DNA from: an uncultured Spirochaetota bacterium
Lineage (GTDB): Bacteria > Spirochaetota > UBA4802 > UBA5368
DNA: 20,437 nt
NCBI GenBank assembly: GCA_937864375.1
Contig: CALMJO010000379.1
Span: 1-20,437, forward strand
Direction of reading: 5' to 3'
The translations under genes were made by a program, and so were the position numbers. Below are positions 1 through 6,482 of this stretch, piece by piece. Below the pieces are notes generated by a model, which saw nothing but the letters and a program-made list of their open reading frames with translations, searched no databases and had not been told where the DNA came from. How positions within the stretch are numbered: the first letter of the stretch is position 1; the number at the start of each line of letters is the position of its first letter.

Positions 1-44
1 ATCTAGTACGGTCTCGTGGGCTCGGAGATGTGTATAAGAGACAG
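1..44 (+). other. Nextera i7-side sequencing adapter (artefact)
   Basis: This is not biological sequence. Positions 11-44 are the Nextera transposase read-2 adapter ending in the 19-bp Tn5 mosaic end AGATGTGTATAAGAGACAG (26-44). Positions 3-10, CTAGTACG, match the i7 index N702 as it appears in the adapter, and the leading AT is the end of the P7 primer. Genomic sequence starts at about 45. Any reading frame crossing this junction is artificial, and the histidine kinase is truncated here by the contig end rather than by a natural stop. Confidence 0.98.
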
Positions 45-2083
45 ATTATAAACCGCGCGCCCCGGCCTTCGCCGCTTTCCACCAGAATTTCCCCGCTATA
101 TGATTTGACGATCGAATAGGAGATGGAGAGTCCCAGCCCCGTTCCCTCGCTTTTTTTTGTCGTGTAGAATGGTTCAAATATTTTTTGCGCCATGCCGGCG
201 GGTATTCCCGGCCCGTTGTCACTCACCATTATGTATACCTGTGGCCGTTCACCCTCCTTTCTTCCCGTTTCGATGGTGAGCTCCGGCGCCTTCACTCCGG
301 CAATGGCGTCGTCCGCGTTTGCGCACAGGTTCATGAGGACTTGGATGAGCCGGTTCCTGGGAATCTGGATGCTCGCGTTCCCCGCTCCCAGCTTCAGCCG
401 CACGCGAACCCCCTTTTTCTGCAGGTTTTTGAGAAAGATTTTAATCGGGAAGTCTTTTAAAAGGTCGTCGATGAACACCGTTTCTAGACCTATCCCCGTG
501 GGGTTGGAATAGTCCTTCAGCTGCTTGACCAGGCCGGAGAGCCTGCTTATCTCCTCCTGGAGCGAGCGGACAAGCTCGTCGAAACTCGCCCTTTCCTTCA
601 CCTGGAGCTCGGAGGCGATATCCTTCATTTCGTCCAGGTCAAGCTGCATGATGGAGAGCGGATTATTGATCTCGTGGGCGACCCCGGCGATGATCCGCCC
701 CATCGAGGTGAGCCTGTCGTAGCGGTCCAGGGTCGTGCGCATGGCGTTCTGCTCTTCCACCGAGAGTATCTTTTCGATGGTGATCGAGGCCAGGTTCGAC
801 ATGCCTGCGAGGAGGTTGATCACGTATTCATCCGGCTGCTGCAGCTCGTTCCTGAATGCGAGAATTATCACCAGCCCCTGCACCCCGCGCATCTGGACCG
901 GGATGAACAGCGCCGACCTGTGCCTCGAGATTCCCGGGAACACGGAGAAATCCTCGTCGTTCATCTCGGTCGCGATGTCGCGGACGAGGATGGGCGCGTC
1001 CCTGGTACCCAGCAGTTTCATGACCAGGGAGTTCCTCTCGCTGACCGGGCCGCGGTGCGTGCCCGTCAGCCTGCCCGCACCGTAAGCCGGGGAGAACCCA
1101 TCATCGCCCCGCATGAGTATCTCAACATCCGCGTCACCGAGGATCGACTGCATCGATTCCACGAGCGACGCATATACCTCGTCCCCGTTCGCACAGCCCA
1201 TGAACCGCGCCGAGACCTCGTTGTAGATGGTGATCAGCTTCCTGATATTCAGGTTCTGCTGCTTGAGCGCGTTCTCGATCTGTTTCTGGTCGGAGATGTC
1301 GCGAATAAAGGCGAAATTGCCTATAGGCCTGCCCTGTTTGTCTGGGAGGCGCGACATGGACACGAGCACGGGGACTCGGCTGCCGTCCTTTCTGATGAAC
1401 TCTTTCTCGAAGATGAAGGACTTGCCGCTCCGGACCATTTCCCTCATCATTGCCTTCTGCGCTTCAATGTAGTGGGGATCGGTGAAATCGTAAAAGGTCT
1501 TTCCCTCGAGCTCGTGCTCCCCGCGGTCGAGGATCGCGAGGTATTCGCTGTTGTAATCGAGGTACTCGTTGCCGTCGTTCACCAGCACGAAACCGAGCTT
1601 CACGGTCTCGATGATGCTGCGGTTGTAGTTGCGCTCGTTTTCAAGCTGGTACTGCAGGCTCTTGAGCTCGCTCACGTCCTGGACAAAGCCGTATATGAGG
1701 TTTCCCCTCGTCCCGGAGCTCCGCACGGGGCTCAGCGACACGAGGAAGTGCCGCTTCACGTCCTCCACGACCAGCTCGATTTCGACGGTGCCGGGGCTCT
1801 TTCTATGGGACACGGCGCGGAGCTGTCTCTTTATGACCCGACGGGATTCCCCTTCCAGCAGGGTATAGACCGGAACGTCGACCGGTCCTGTCGCCATGCT
1901 CCGGAACATCGTCCTGAACGCCCTGTTGCCGTGAATAATGCGATAGCCCGAATTCAGGATGAAAAAACCGTTGATGGAATCCTCCAGGATGCCGCTCAGC
2001 AATTCCTGGGAAAGCTGTACCTCGTCCTCGCCCGGCGCGGGAGCGGATAACGACCCAATGACCGACTTTTTGCCGCGCGGCAT
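45..2083 (-). CDS. PAS-PAS-GAF sensor histidine kinase, C-terminus missing
   Basis: Reading the minus strand gives an open frame of about 679 codons that runs off the contig at the adapter. Order: a first PAS domain (about residues 20-140, ending FVQDVSEL), a second PAS (about 150-275, ending FAFIRDISDQKQIENAL), a GAF-like segment (about 280-440), then HisKA with the phospho-acceptor in GVAHEINNPLS (His470, codon at 674-676). The HATPase core follows, with N-box LMNLCANADDAI, G1 box DNGPGIP, F box FEPFYTTK and G2 box GTGLGLSIS. No membrane segment is visible, so it is probably cytoplasmic and senses an internal ligand. It autophosphorylates and passes the phosphate to a response regulator that is not in this window. 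The start is uncertain: ATG at 2083 follows a G-rich tract, a GTG lies one codon upstream, and another in-frame ATG lies at 2152. A C-terminal receiver domain beyond the contig end cannot be excluded. Confidence 0.93.
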
Positions 2084-2288
2084 CACCGGCCCCCGGCGCG
2101 GAATTCCGCGGCGGCAGTGAAAATGGTTTGATTTTCGTCGTCGCAGCGGCATATGATGGGGACGTGCAGGCTGAGGCGAATGCAGGAATCGTCTTTTGTA
2201 CTATGTCCAGCTTCCCTCTTTCGCATCAGAAAACTTTATCTTCCAGCGACGCGCTGTCAAACAGATTTCACCCGGGGGACAAATCGTT
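2084..2288. other. divergent intergenic region, kinase / HgdB-like gene
   Basis: About 205 bp separate two divergent genes. It holds a perfect 14-bp palindrome CGCGGAATTCCGCG at 2097-2110, just upstream of the kinase start, which could be a protein-binding dyad or chance in G+C-rich DNA. On the plus strand TTGATT (2128-2133) and TATGAT (2152-2157) with an 18-bp spacer form a plausible sigma-70-type promoter for the HgdB-like gene. No convincing promoter was found for the kinase. Confidence 0.35.
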
Positions 2289-3410
2289 ATGATTGAACAG
2301 GTGCGGGAATTTGCCAGGATGGCCGGCAATCCCCTGGCCTACGCCGAGCATCTGATGAAGAAAGACGGAAAACCGGTATTCGGGTATTTCTGCTCTTACA
2401 CTCCCGAGGAAATAATCCATGCCGCGGGCCTTCACCCGTTCAGGCTGCCCGGGACCGGGGGCGCGACACCGCACGCCGACGAGCACCTCCGGTCGTGCAG
2501 TTGCGAGCTCATCCGCGAAACGCTGGAGCAGGCGCTTGAGGGCCGTTTCGGATTTCTCCACGGCGTGGTCTTCCCCCGCTCCTGCGATGCCATCCGGCGA
2601 CTGAGTGACATCTGGCGGCTCAGGGCGAAGATCAGGTACCATTTCGATATAGACCTTCCCGCCAGACTCGACGGGGAAGGCTCCCGCGAGTTCATGATTG
2701 ATGCGCTCAAGAAATTCCGCCGCGACCTTGAAACCGCGGCAAAAACCTGTATCACCGATTCCGCGATGGACCACGCCTTCGATCTCTATAATTCGATCCG
2801 GTCATCGCTCAAGAACCTCTACCTCCTGCGCAGCGCGAATCCCGGCCTGCTCAGTGGAGGGGATTTGCACTCTATCGTCAGGGCATGCATGATAATGGAG
2901 CGTTGCGAGCTTGACATCGCGCTCAAATCGCTTTTCGAATGGCTCAAGGCAAAGCCCGCTTCACCGCCGGATGGGAAAAAACGAGTGGTCGTCGCGGGGA
3001 TACTCTGCGATCACCCTGATTTCTACGCGCTTGTTGAACGCTGCGGCGGCACCGTCGTATGGGACGACCTGTGCACCGGTTCCCGGTATTTCGAGGGCAT
3101 CATAACGGAAGACATCAATTCCATCGCATCCCTCGCCCGGCGCTACATTGACGGGCCCGTCTGCCCCTCGGACCTCTCGTCGCCGGGGAGCCGGGGAGAA
3201 AAACTGGTCCGCATGGCAAAAGAACACAGCGCCCGGGGAGTGGTATTTCTGAGCCTGAAGTACTGCGAGTCGATTCCCAATGGTTTTTCCGTGGTCAGGG
3301 AGACGCTGGAGAAGTCGGGCGTGCCGAGCATAATGGTCGAGGTTGATCGGGACCTGTCGGCACAGGATGAGACAGAGGAGAGGCTCCAGAGGTTCCTGGA
3401 AGGGATTTGA
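2289..3410 (+). CDS. 2-hydroxyacyl-CoA dehydratase D-component (HgdB/BcrB-like) family protein
   Basis: The 373-aa protein matches the HGD-D family, whose members carry a [4Fe-4S] cluster in ATP-dependent radical dehydratases of 2-hydroxyacyl-CoAs or in benzoyl-CoA-type reductases. Visible signatures are the N-terminal PVFGYFCSYTPEEIIHAAGL segment (29-48), a Cys-rich turn RSCSCEL (C70, C72), FPRSCD (C99) and a C-terminal LSLKYCESI (C326) before the usual VPSIMVEVDRD strand. C72, C99 and C326 are the likely cluster ligands. Length fits the family (about 370-430). ATG 2289 was chosen because GGGGGA at 2274-2279 lies 9 nt upstream; the frame is open from 2196 but the added residues look unlike the family. 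No partner subunit and no ATPase activator (HgdC/BcrA-type) lie nearby, so the substrate cannot be named. Many such orphans exist. Confidence 0.85.
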   Translation: MIEQVREFARMAGNPLAYAEHLMKKDGKPVFGYFCSYTPEEIIHAAGLHPFRLPGTGGATPHADEHLRSCSCELIRETLEQALEGRFGFLHGVVFPRSCDAIRRLSDIWRLRAKIRYHFDIDLPARLDGEGSREFMIDALKKFRRDLETAAKTCITDSAMDHAFDLYNSIRSSLKNLYLLRSANPGLLSGGDLHSIVRACMIMERCELDIALKSLFEWLKAKPASPPDGKKRVVVAGILCDHPDFYALVERCGGTVVWDDLCTGSRYFEGIITEDINSIASLARRYIDGPVCPSDLSSPGSRGEKLVRMAKEHSARGVVFLSLKYCESIPNGFSVVRETLEKSGVPSIMVEVDRDLSAQDETEERLQRFLEGI

Positions 3411-3842
3411 GGGGGGCCTTCGGAGGGGTGACTGAATGTAGCCCATTATCCGTTTCGGGAAGAAACTCTGCTGTAGACTGGGACGCTGCTCCTGCGGATC
3501 GCTCACGCGTTGTGTGCGATGCCTAACGGCATTTATTCATTGCCCCCTTGCAGGGGATGCTTTCGCGAGGCGGAAAGGGTTTCGAGCCGTGCGAACAGGA
3601 CGTTCGCCTGCCGCCGCCCGCACGGATGCGGAAATTGCGGCGGCCTCCCCGCTCCTCAGGCGTCGGAGGCCTATCGCCCAAACTCGCTCTCGCCGGCTGG
3701 CGCCGGACTCGCCTCGCGCCGGCCGCAGGCGCGACATCGTGTCGCGCGGCCGGCATTCACAACCCATTTTTTATCCATCACGCACCATCTCCATTCGTAT
3801 ACAGAGAATGAATTCTCACATCATTCCCCCCGGAGGAACCCC
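3411..3842. other. 432-bp non-coding region before the 155-aa gene
   Basis: No convincing gene lies here. Open frames overlapping it have no ribosome-binding site and protein-unlike composition. Its middle (3498-3754) is almost entirely a run of short inverted repeats, described separately. The last 90 bp are less structured and lead into a strong GGAGGAA ribosome-binding site at 3832-3838 for the gene at 3843. Confidence 0.6.
3498..3754. repeat. chain of abutting stem-loops, function unknown
   Basis: About nine non-identical inverted repeats follow one another with almost no linker. They are: ATCGC..GCGAT with inner CAC/GTG (3498-3520); ATGCC-TAAC-GGCAT (3519-3532); CCCC-TTGCA-GGGG region (3544-3556); TTTCGC..GCGGAAA, bulged (3561-3576); GCGAAC-AGGAC-GTTCGC (3591-3607); GCCGCCGC..GCGGCGGC enclosing CCGCA-CGGA-TGCGG (3610-3644); GGCCTCC..GGAGGCC (3642-3671); CCGGC-TGGC-GCCGG (3693-3706); and GCCGGCC..GGCCGGC enclosing GCGCGACA-TCG-TGTCGCGC (3718-3754). 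Because each stem differs, this is not a simple tandem repeat. It could be a folded leader or ncRNA, a degenerate palindromic-repeat cluster, or a transcription/translation insulator. Confidence 0.7.
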
Positions 3843-4310
3843 ATGAAAGTAACCCTTAACCCCGTTTTCGAATCCATGAGAGGAAACCTTGACGGCATCG
3901 TCTACTATACCTGCCATGGAAAGGTACGGGCGCGCCTGTACGCCGTGCCGCGCGATCCTAAAACGCCCGCACAGCGCGCGCGGAGAAGGGCATTCTCCGA
4001 TGCGGTTGCCGCATGGAAGATGCTTTCGGTGGAAGAAAAGAATTGCTGGAAGGCGCACGGCAAAAGGAAACGTGTTTCCGGCTACAATGCCTTTATATCT
4101 GCTTACTTGAAGAAGGAGACTGCGCCCACCACGGTACAAAGCCAGTCGGCCCCCTCGCCGTCCGCGTATCCCGGGGCTTCCCGGCCTGCTAACGGTACAT
4201 ATGGTTTTAACCCGTCCATAGATTCCCTCGAATCAACCTCGTTTTCTCTTTTTCCTTCGTATACTCATCGTCCGGTAAAGGTTTCGGAAAGCTCCATTTG
4301 CACTGGCTGA
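3843..4310 (+). CDS. small conserved-type protein with basic, HMG-like helical segment; function unknown
   Basis: The predicted protein has 155 aa. It starts at ATG 3843, which has a strong ribosome-binding site (GGAGGAA, 3832-3838) 4 nt upstream; the frame extends further upstream only through the hairpin region. Residues 1-90 hold a recognisable pattern: MKVTLNP, GNLDGIVYYTCHGKVRAR, then P-K-T-P-A-Q-R-A-RRR-A-F, AVAAWKMLSVEEK, a basic HGKRKRV and SGYNAFISAYLK. From memory this resembles a family of small bacterial proteins of unknown role that often occur in several copies per genome. The AF..AVAAWKxLSxEEK..W segment recalls HMG-box-like helices but is no proof of DNA binding. Residues 92-155 are Ser/Pro/Thr-rich and probably disordered. 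It stands alone, downstream of the hairpin chain. Confidence 0.7.
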   Translation: MKVTLNPVFESMRGNLDGIVYYTCHGKVRARLYAVPRDPKTPAQRARRRAFSDAVAAWKMLSVEEKNCWKAHGKRKRVSGYNAFISAYLKKETAPTTVQSQSAPSPSAYPGASRPANGTYGFNPSIDSLESTSFSLFPSYTHRPVKVSESSICTG

Positions 4311-4313
4311 ATG

Positions 4314-4490
4314 CTAAACCTTGCAAACCTCAGTATAATGCTTAAACGCTTCGGCGCAAGGGGTGGGAGAGGTGGAGATATACGAGATGAGGGGGATAAG
4401 GATTTGGAGTTTCTTCATGAATAAGAAACCTAAAAGCGCATAACGATTCGATCTATCAACAAGCCTTCCCAACGCCTCCATCTCTTCCAT
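4314..4490 (-). CDS. possible 58-aa small ORF (doubtful)
   Basis: A minus-strand frame begins at ATG 4490 (AAAGG about 9 nt upstream) and encodes MEEMEALGRLVDRSNRYALL..., with a hydrophobic middle around LQILIPLISYI. It ends at TAG 4314, four bases from the stop of the convergent 155-aa gene. It lies in a purine/pyrimidine-biased stretch and I do not recognise the sequence. It may be a decayed gene or chance; conservation would decide. Confidence 0.2.
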   Translation of the reverse strand: MEEMEALGRLVDRSNRYALLGFLFMKKLQILIPLISYISTSPTPCAEAFKHYTEVCKV

Positions 4491-4516
4491 CGCCGTTCGC
4501 CTTTATCTCTTCCATC
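4480..4516. repeat. 12-bp direct repeat pair ATCTCTTCCATC
   Basis: ATCTCTTCCATC occurs at 4480-4491 and again at 4505-4516, 25 bp apart, within a pyrimidine-rich stretch of the plus strand. The facing stretch around 4361-4405 is purine-rich. No function is apparent. Confidence 0.5.
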
Positions 4517-4569
4517 CCCTTTGAACGGCGCCAGCACTGAAAGCTTTCATCCATTTCCCGTAAAACCGC

Positions 4570-4598
4570 TTGCCGAAAACCTGAAGCCAGGGTATATT
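4570..4598 (+). promoter_or_regulatory. sigma-70-type promoter directly upstream of CIRCE
   Basis: TTGCCG (4570-4575) and TATATT (4593-4598) are separated by exactly 17 bp. The predicted start (about 4604-4606) falls inside the first half of the CIRCE operator at 4602-4628, the classical arrangement for HrcA-repressed heat-shock promoters. It points on the plus strand toward the terminator at 4670-4696. Confidence 0.65.
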
Positions 4599-4601
4599 AA
4601 A

Positions 4602-4628
4602 TTAGCACTCCCCAATAGAGAGTGCTAA
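4602..4628. promoter_or_regulatory. CIRCE operator (HrcA binding site), perfect consensus
   Basis: TTAGCACTC at 4602-4610, a 9-bp spacer and GAGTGCTAA at 4620-4628 match the CIRCE consensus TTAGCACTC-N9-GAGTGCTAA at every defined position. CIRCE is bound by the repressor HrcA and normally precedes groES-groEL, dnaK or hrcA operons. No chaperone gene lies within the window on either side. The site sits on the initiation region of the promoter at 4570-4598. A perfect 18/18 match is very unlikely by chance and suggests the site is still under selection or was lost from use recently. Confidence 0.92.
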
Positions 4629-4696
4629 ACAACGCGGCTTGATGATATCAGTTGCGAATACAGGCTTTCATCCCCATGGACATGGGGATTTTTTTT
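4605..4696 (+). ncRNA. predicted HrcA/CIRCE-controlled short RNA, about 92 nt
   Basis: A promoter with a CIRCE operator and a strong intrinsic terminator bracket a unit of only about 92 nt. No credible protein is encoded: the longest ATG frame (from about 4641) is 22 codons, lacks a Shine-Dalgarno and runs through the terminator. The RNA would start within the CIRCE dyad, which leaves little of its 5' stem, and would end with the 4670-4696 hairpin. Its last 27 nt are antisense to the 3' end of the lipoprotein gene at 4668-5213. Alternatives are a leftover of a deleted heat-shock operon, or a terminator that serves only to block read-through. The existence of the RNA is inferred, not seen. Confidence 0.4.
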
Positions 4697-5213
4697 CGTC
4701 CGTTTCGTAGTATTCCTGGACCTGGGCGTCCACCTCGGCCTTGAGCTCCGGGAGCCCGGCTTCCAGGTCGGGATACGCGAGCACCATGTATTTCTGGACC
4801 AGGGCCGCATATTTCTCCATGGGGGGCAGGAGATACTTACTTGCATAGGTGGCGAACTTGTTCATGCGCCAGCGCTTGTACCAGGACGCCTTGTAGGCGG
4901 TCATCGCCTGGATGCGGTACACGGTCGTGAAATACGCACGCATGCTCGCCTTGTCGACCGATTTCACCGTCTCCGCGAAATCGATCTCCTTTTTAGCGGC
5001 GTTCTCCTCGCCGTACGCGAACGTAAACACGTAATAGAGCTCGACGTCCTGGTCATAGCCGAATCCCGAGTCGATCGTCTGCGTGGTGCGCTTCATTATG
5101 CTTTTTTCCTCGGGGGTGAGGAACTGTTTGGGATCGCGTATCTTGAAAACTGAACACGAAGCGAACGCCAAACAGGCGAGGCATGCCGCCAGGACCATCT
5201 TTTTCCCTATCAT
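4668..5213 (-). CDS. small predicted lipoprotein, function unknown
   Basis: The 181-aa protein starts MIGKKMVLAACLACLAFASC. This is a lipoprotein signal peptide with the lipidated Cys at residue 20; the lipobox F-A-S-C is loose. The mature part is mostly helical and charged, with no domain I recognise; it has several Tyr-rich stretches (YYVFTFAYGEE, YFTTVYRIQAMTAYKASWYKRW) and ends in a run of acidic and basic residues. The start has AGGAG 7 nt upstream, overlapping the neuB stop codon, and only 10 bp separate it from neuB, so the two are very likely co-transcribed. The last nine codons lie inside a plus-strand terminator hairpin. Confidence 0.8.
   Translation of the reverse strand: MIGKKMVLAACLACLAFASCSVFKIRDPKQFLTPEEKSIMKRTTQTIDSGFGYDQDVELYYVFTFAYGEENAAKKEIDFAETVKSVDKASMRAYFTTVYRIQAMTAYKASWYKRWRMNKFATYASKYLLPPMEKYAALVQKYMVLAYPDLEAGLPELKAEVDAQVQEYYETDEKKSPCPWG
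4670..4696 (+). terminator. strong intrinsic terminator (plus strand)
   Basis: An 8-bp perfect stem ATCCCCAT / ATGGGGAT (4670-4677 and 4682-4689) with a GGAC loop is followed by a run of eight T (4689-4696). It acts on plus-strand transcription, that is, on the CIRCE promoter 100 bp upstream. The T-run is on the wrong side for the convergent lipoprotein gene whose 3' coding end it overlaps. Confidence 0.85.
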
Positions 5214-5223
5214 CCTTATTCTC

Positions 5224-6264
5224 CTAATTTACCAGGTGCTCAGGGCGAATCATGTGATCTTCGCCGATATCGCAGGCCGCTTTCTTTCCAATGACGTCAT
5301 TCAACCGGTAGACCGGCATGCCCGTCCCCGGCCGCTTCGCGACGAGGTGCTCCCTGGTAATGAGGGAGCCCCGGGGGATGTGTGTTGCGCTAAAAAGGCT
5401 TCGTCGGGCCGATTTTGCAATCTCTTTTTCCGAAAAATCGAACGACAGGTGGCCATCGCCCTCCATGGCGAGTACCGATTGTACCCCCCGGACCATGTCC
5501 GCGAATTGCCCGGGGTCGAGCGACACCGCCCGGTCGGGGCAGTCGAATCCCGGGAGATGCATGAAGTGCTTCTCGAAGACCCGCGCGCCGTACGCTGCCG
5601 CGAACTCCGACGTACGCCCGTCCGCGGTGTGGTCCGAAAAGCCCACCGCCACACCGAAGCGCTCCCGCATCGCGCGGATGCGCGCGAGGTTCGCCTTCTC
5701 CGGCGGAAGCGGGTACAGGGAGACGCAGTGCAGGAGCGTGACCTCCGGCGCCCCATGGGTGTGCAGCACGTTAAGCGCCGCCTCGATTTCTTCTTCCGTG
5801 CAGATGCCCGTGGACATGATCACCGGCTTGCCGGCCTGCGCGACCCTCTGAAGAAGTATATGGTTGGTCACCTCCGAGGATGCGATCTTGTAGAGCGGCA
5901 CGCCCAGCGACTCGAGCATGTCCACCGAGGGTATGTCGAAGGGCGACGAAAAGAACACGAGCTTCCTCTCGCGGGCCCGCTCCTGGATGCGCCGGTAGTC
6001 CGCGGGGGCAAGCACCAGCTTCCGGAAGAAGTCGATCTGGCTCTTGTCGGGAGCGCCCTCCGTCCCCGCCGCAAGGAGCGAGCTCGTGTACACGGAGTAG
6101 AACAGCGAGGGAACGAAGGTCTGGAATTTCACCGCGTGGGCCCCCGCGCGCGCCGCGGCGTCCACCATGAGGAGCGCGGTTTCCGCGTCGCCGTTATGAT
6201 TGATACCCACCTCGGCCACGAACACGACATCCTTTCCAGGGAAGACTTCACGCAGGCCCGCCAT
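5224..6264 (-). CDS. neuB: NeuB-family nonulosonic (sialic-type) acid synthase
   Basis: This 346-aa protein condenses phosphoenolpyruvate with an amino-hexose (ManNAc or a modified relative) to a nine-carbon sugar acid. N-terminal TIM barrel motifs are AEVGINHNGD (18-27), AVKFQTF, FSSPFD, YKIASSE, VIMSTG, LLHCVSLYP, VGFSDHT and FEKHF, all typical of NeuB. The last about 60 residues (SLFSATHIPRGSLITREHL to the end) are the SAF antifreeze-like domain that closes the active site of the partner subunit. Length is as in the family. The start has AAGGGG about 7 nt upstream. No CMP-transferase, epimerase or glycosyltransferase is adjacent, so the product could be neuraminic, legionaminic or pseudaminic acid type. 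It heads a two-gene unit with the lipoprotein at 4668. Confidence 0.9.
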   Translation of the reverse strand: MAGLREVFPGKDVVFVAEVGINHNGDAETALLMVDAAARAGAHAVKFQTFVPSLFYSVYTSSLLAAGTEGAPDKSQIDFFRKLVLAPADYRRIQERARERKLVFFSSPFDIPSVDMLESLGVPLYKIASSEVTNHILLQRVAQAGKPVIMSTGICTEEEIEAALNVLHTHGAPEVTLLHCVSLYPLPPEKANLARIRAMRERFGVAVGFSDHTADGRTSEFAAAYGARVFEKHFMHLPGFDCPDRAVSLDPGQFADMVRGVQSVLAMEGDGHLSFDFSEKEIAKSARRSLFSATHIPRGSLITREHLVAKRPGTGMPVYRLNDVIGKKAACDIGEDHMIRPEHLVN

Positions 6265-6401
6265 ACATTCACCCCTTGCAATCGCTCTCGCATCATCCCC
6301 GGAAGCGCGCGGTCCGCACCGGTACGCGCAATCCGCGGGAATTGTTATGTCACCTTATCCACGCATCGCCATATATTTCAACCAGAATCCGGGTATTTTT
6401 A

Positions 6402-6429
6402 TTGACACTGCCAGTATTTCTGCTAGCGT
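6402..6429 (+). promoter_or_regulatory. candidate promoter of glpK
   Basis: TTGACA (6402-6407), a 16-bp spacer and TAGCGT (6424-6429) preceded by an extended -10 TGC. The -35 is consensus and the -10 weak. It lies 54 bp before the GTG start of glycerol kinase in the 218-bp divergent region shared with neuB. Confidence 0.4.
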
Positions 6430-6482
6430 ACTTGTCTTGGGACTCGCCTTCACACCGACCATTCATGCATCGAGGAAAAACC

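Noticed and set aside
674..2050. 458-aa plus-strand ORF
   Set aside because: It is an antisense shadow of the histidine kinase, whose minus-strand frame shows clear H, N, G1, F and G2 boxes.
3498..3754. CRISPR array or integron attC cluster
   Set aside because: The inverted repeats are all different, without a constant repeat or spacer periodicity and without cas or integrase genes.
3510..3842. N-terminal extension of the 155-aa protein
   Set aside because: It would translate the hairpin chain; a strong ribosome-binding site at 3832-3838 marks ATG 3843.
4602..4628. CIRCE controlling the minus-strand small ORF at 4314-4490
   Set aside because: No promoter hexamers fit on the minus strand, whereas the plus strand has a correctly spaced promoter; kept only as a remote possibility.
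4641..4709. 22-codon ORF (starting MISVANTGFHPHGHGD) after CIRCE
   Set aside because: No Shine-Dalgarno, and it runs through the intrinsic terminator, so it would not be fully transcribed.
5083..6405. 440-aa plus-strand ORF over neuB
   Set aside because: Antisense shadow; the minus strand encodes a complete NeuB.
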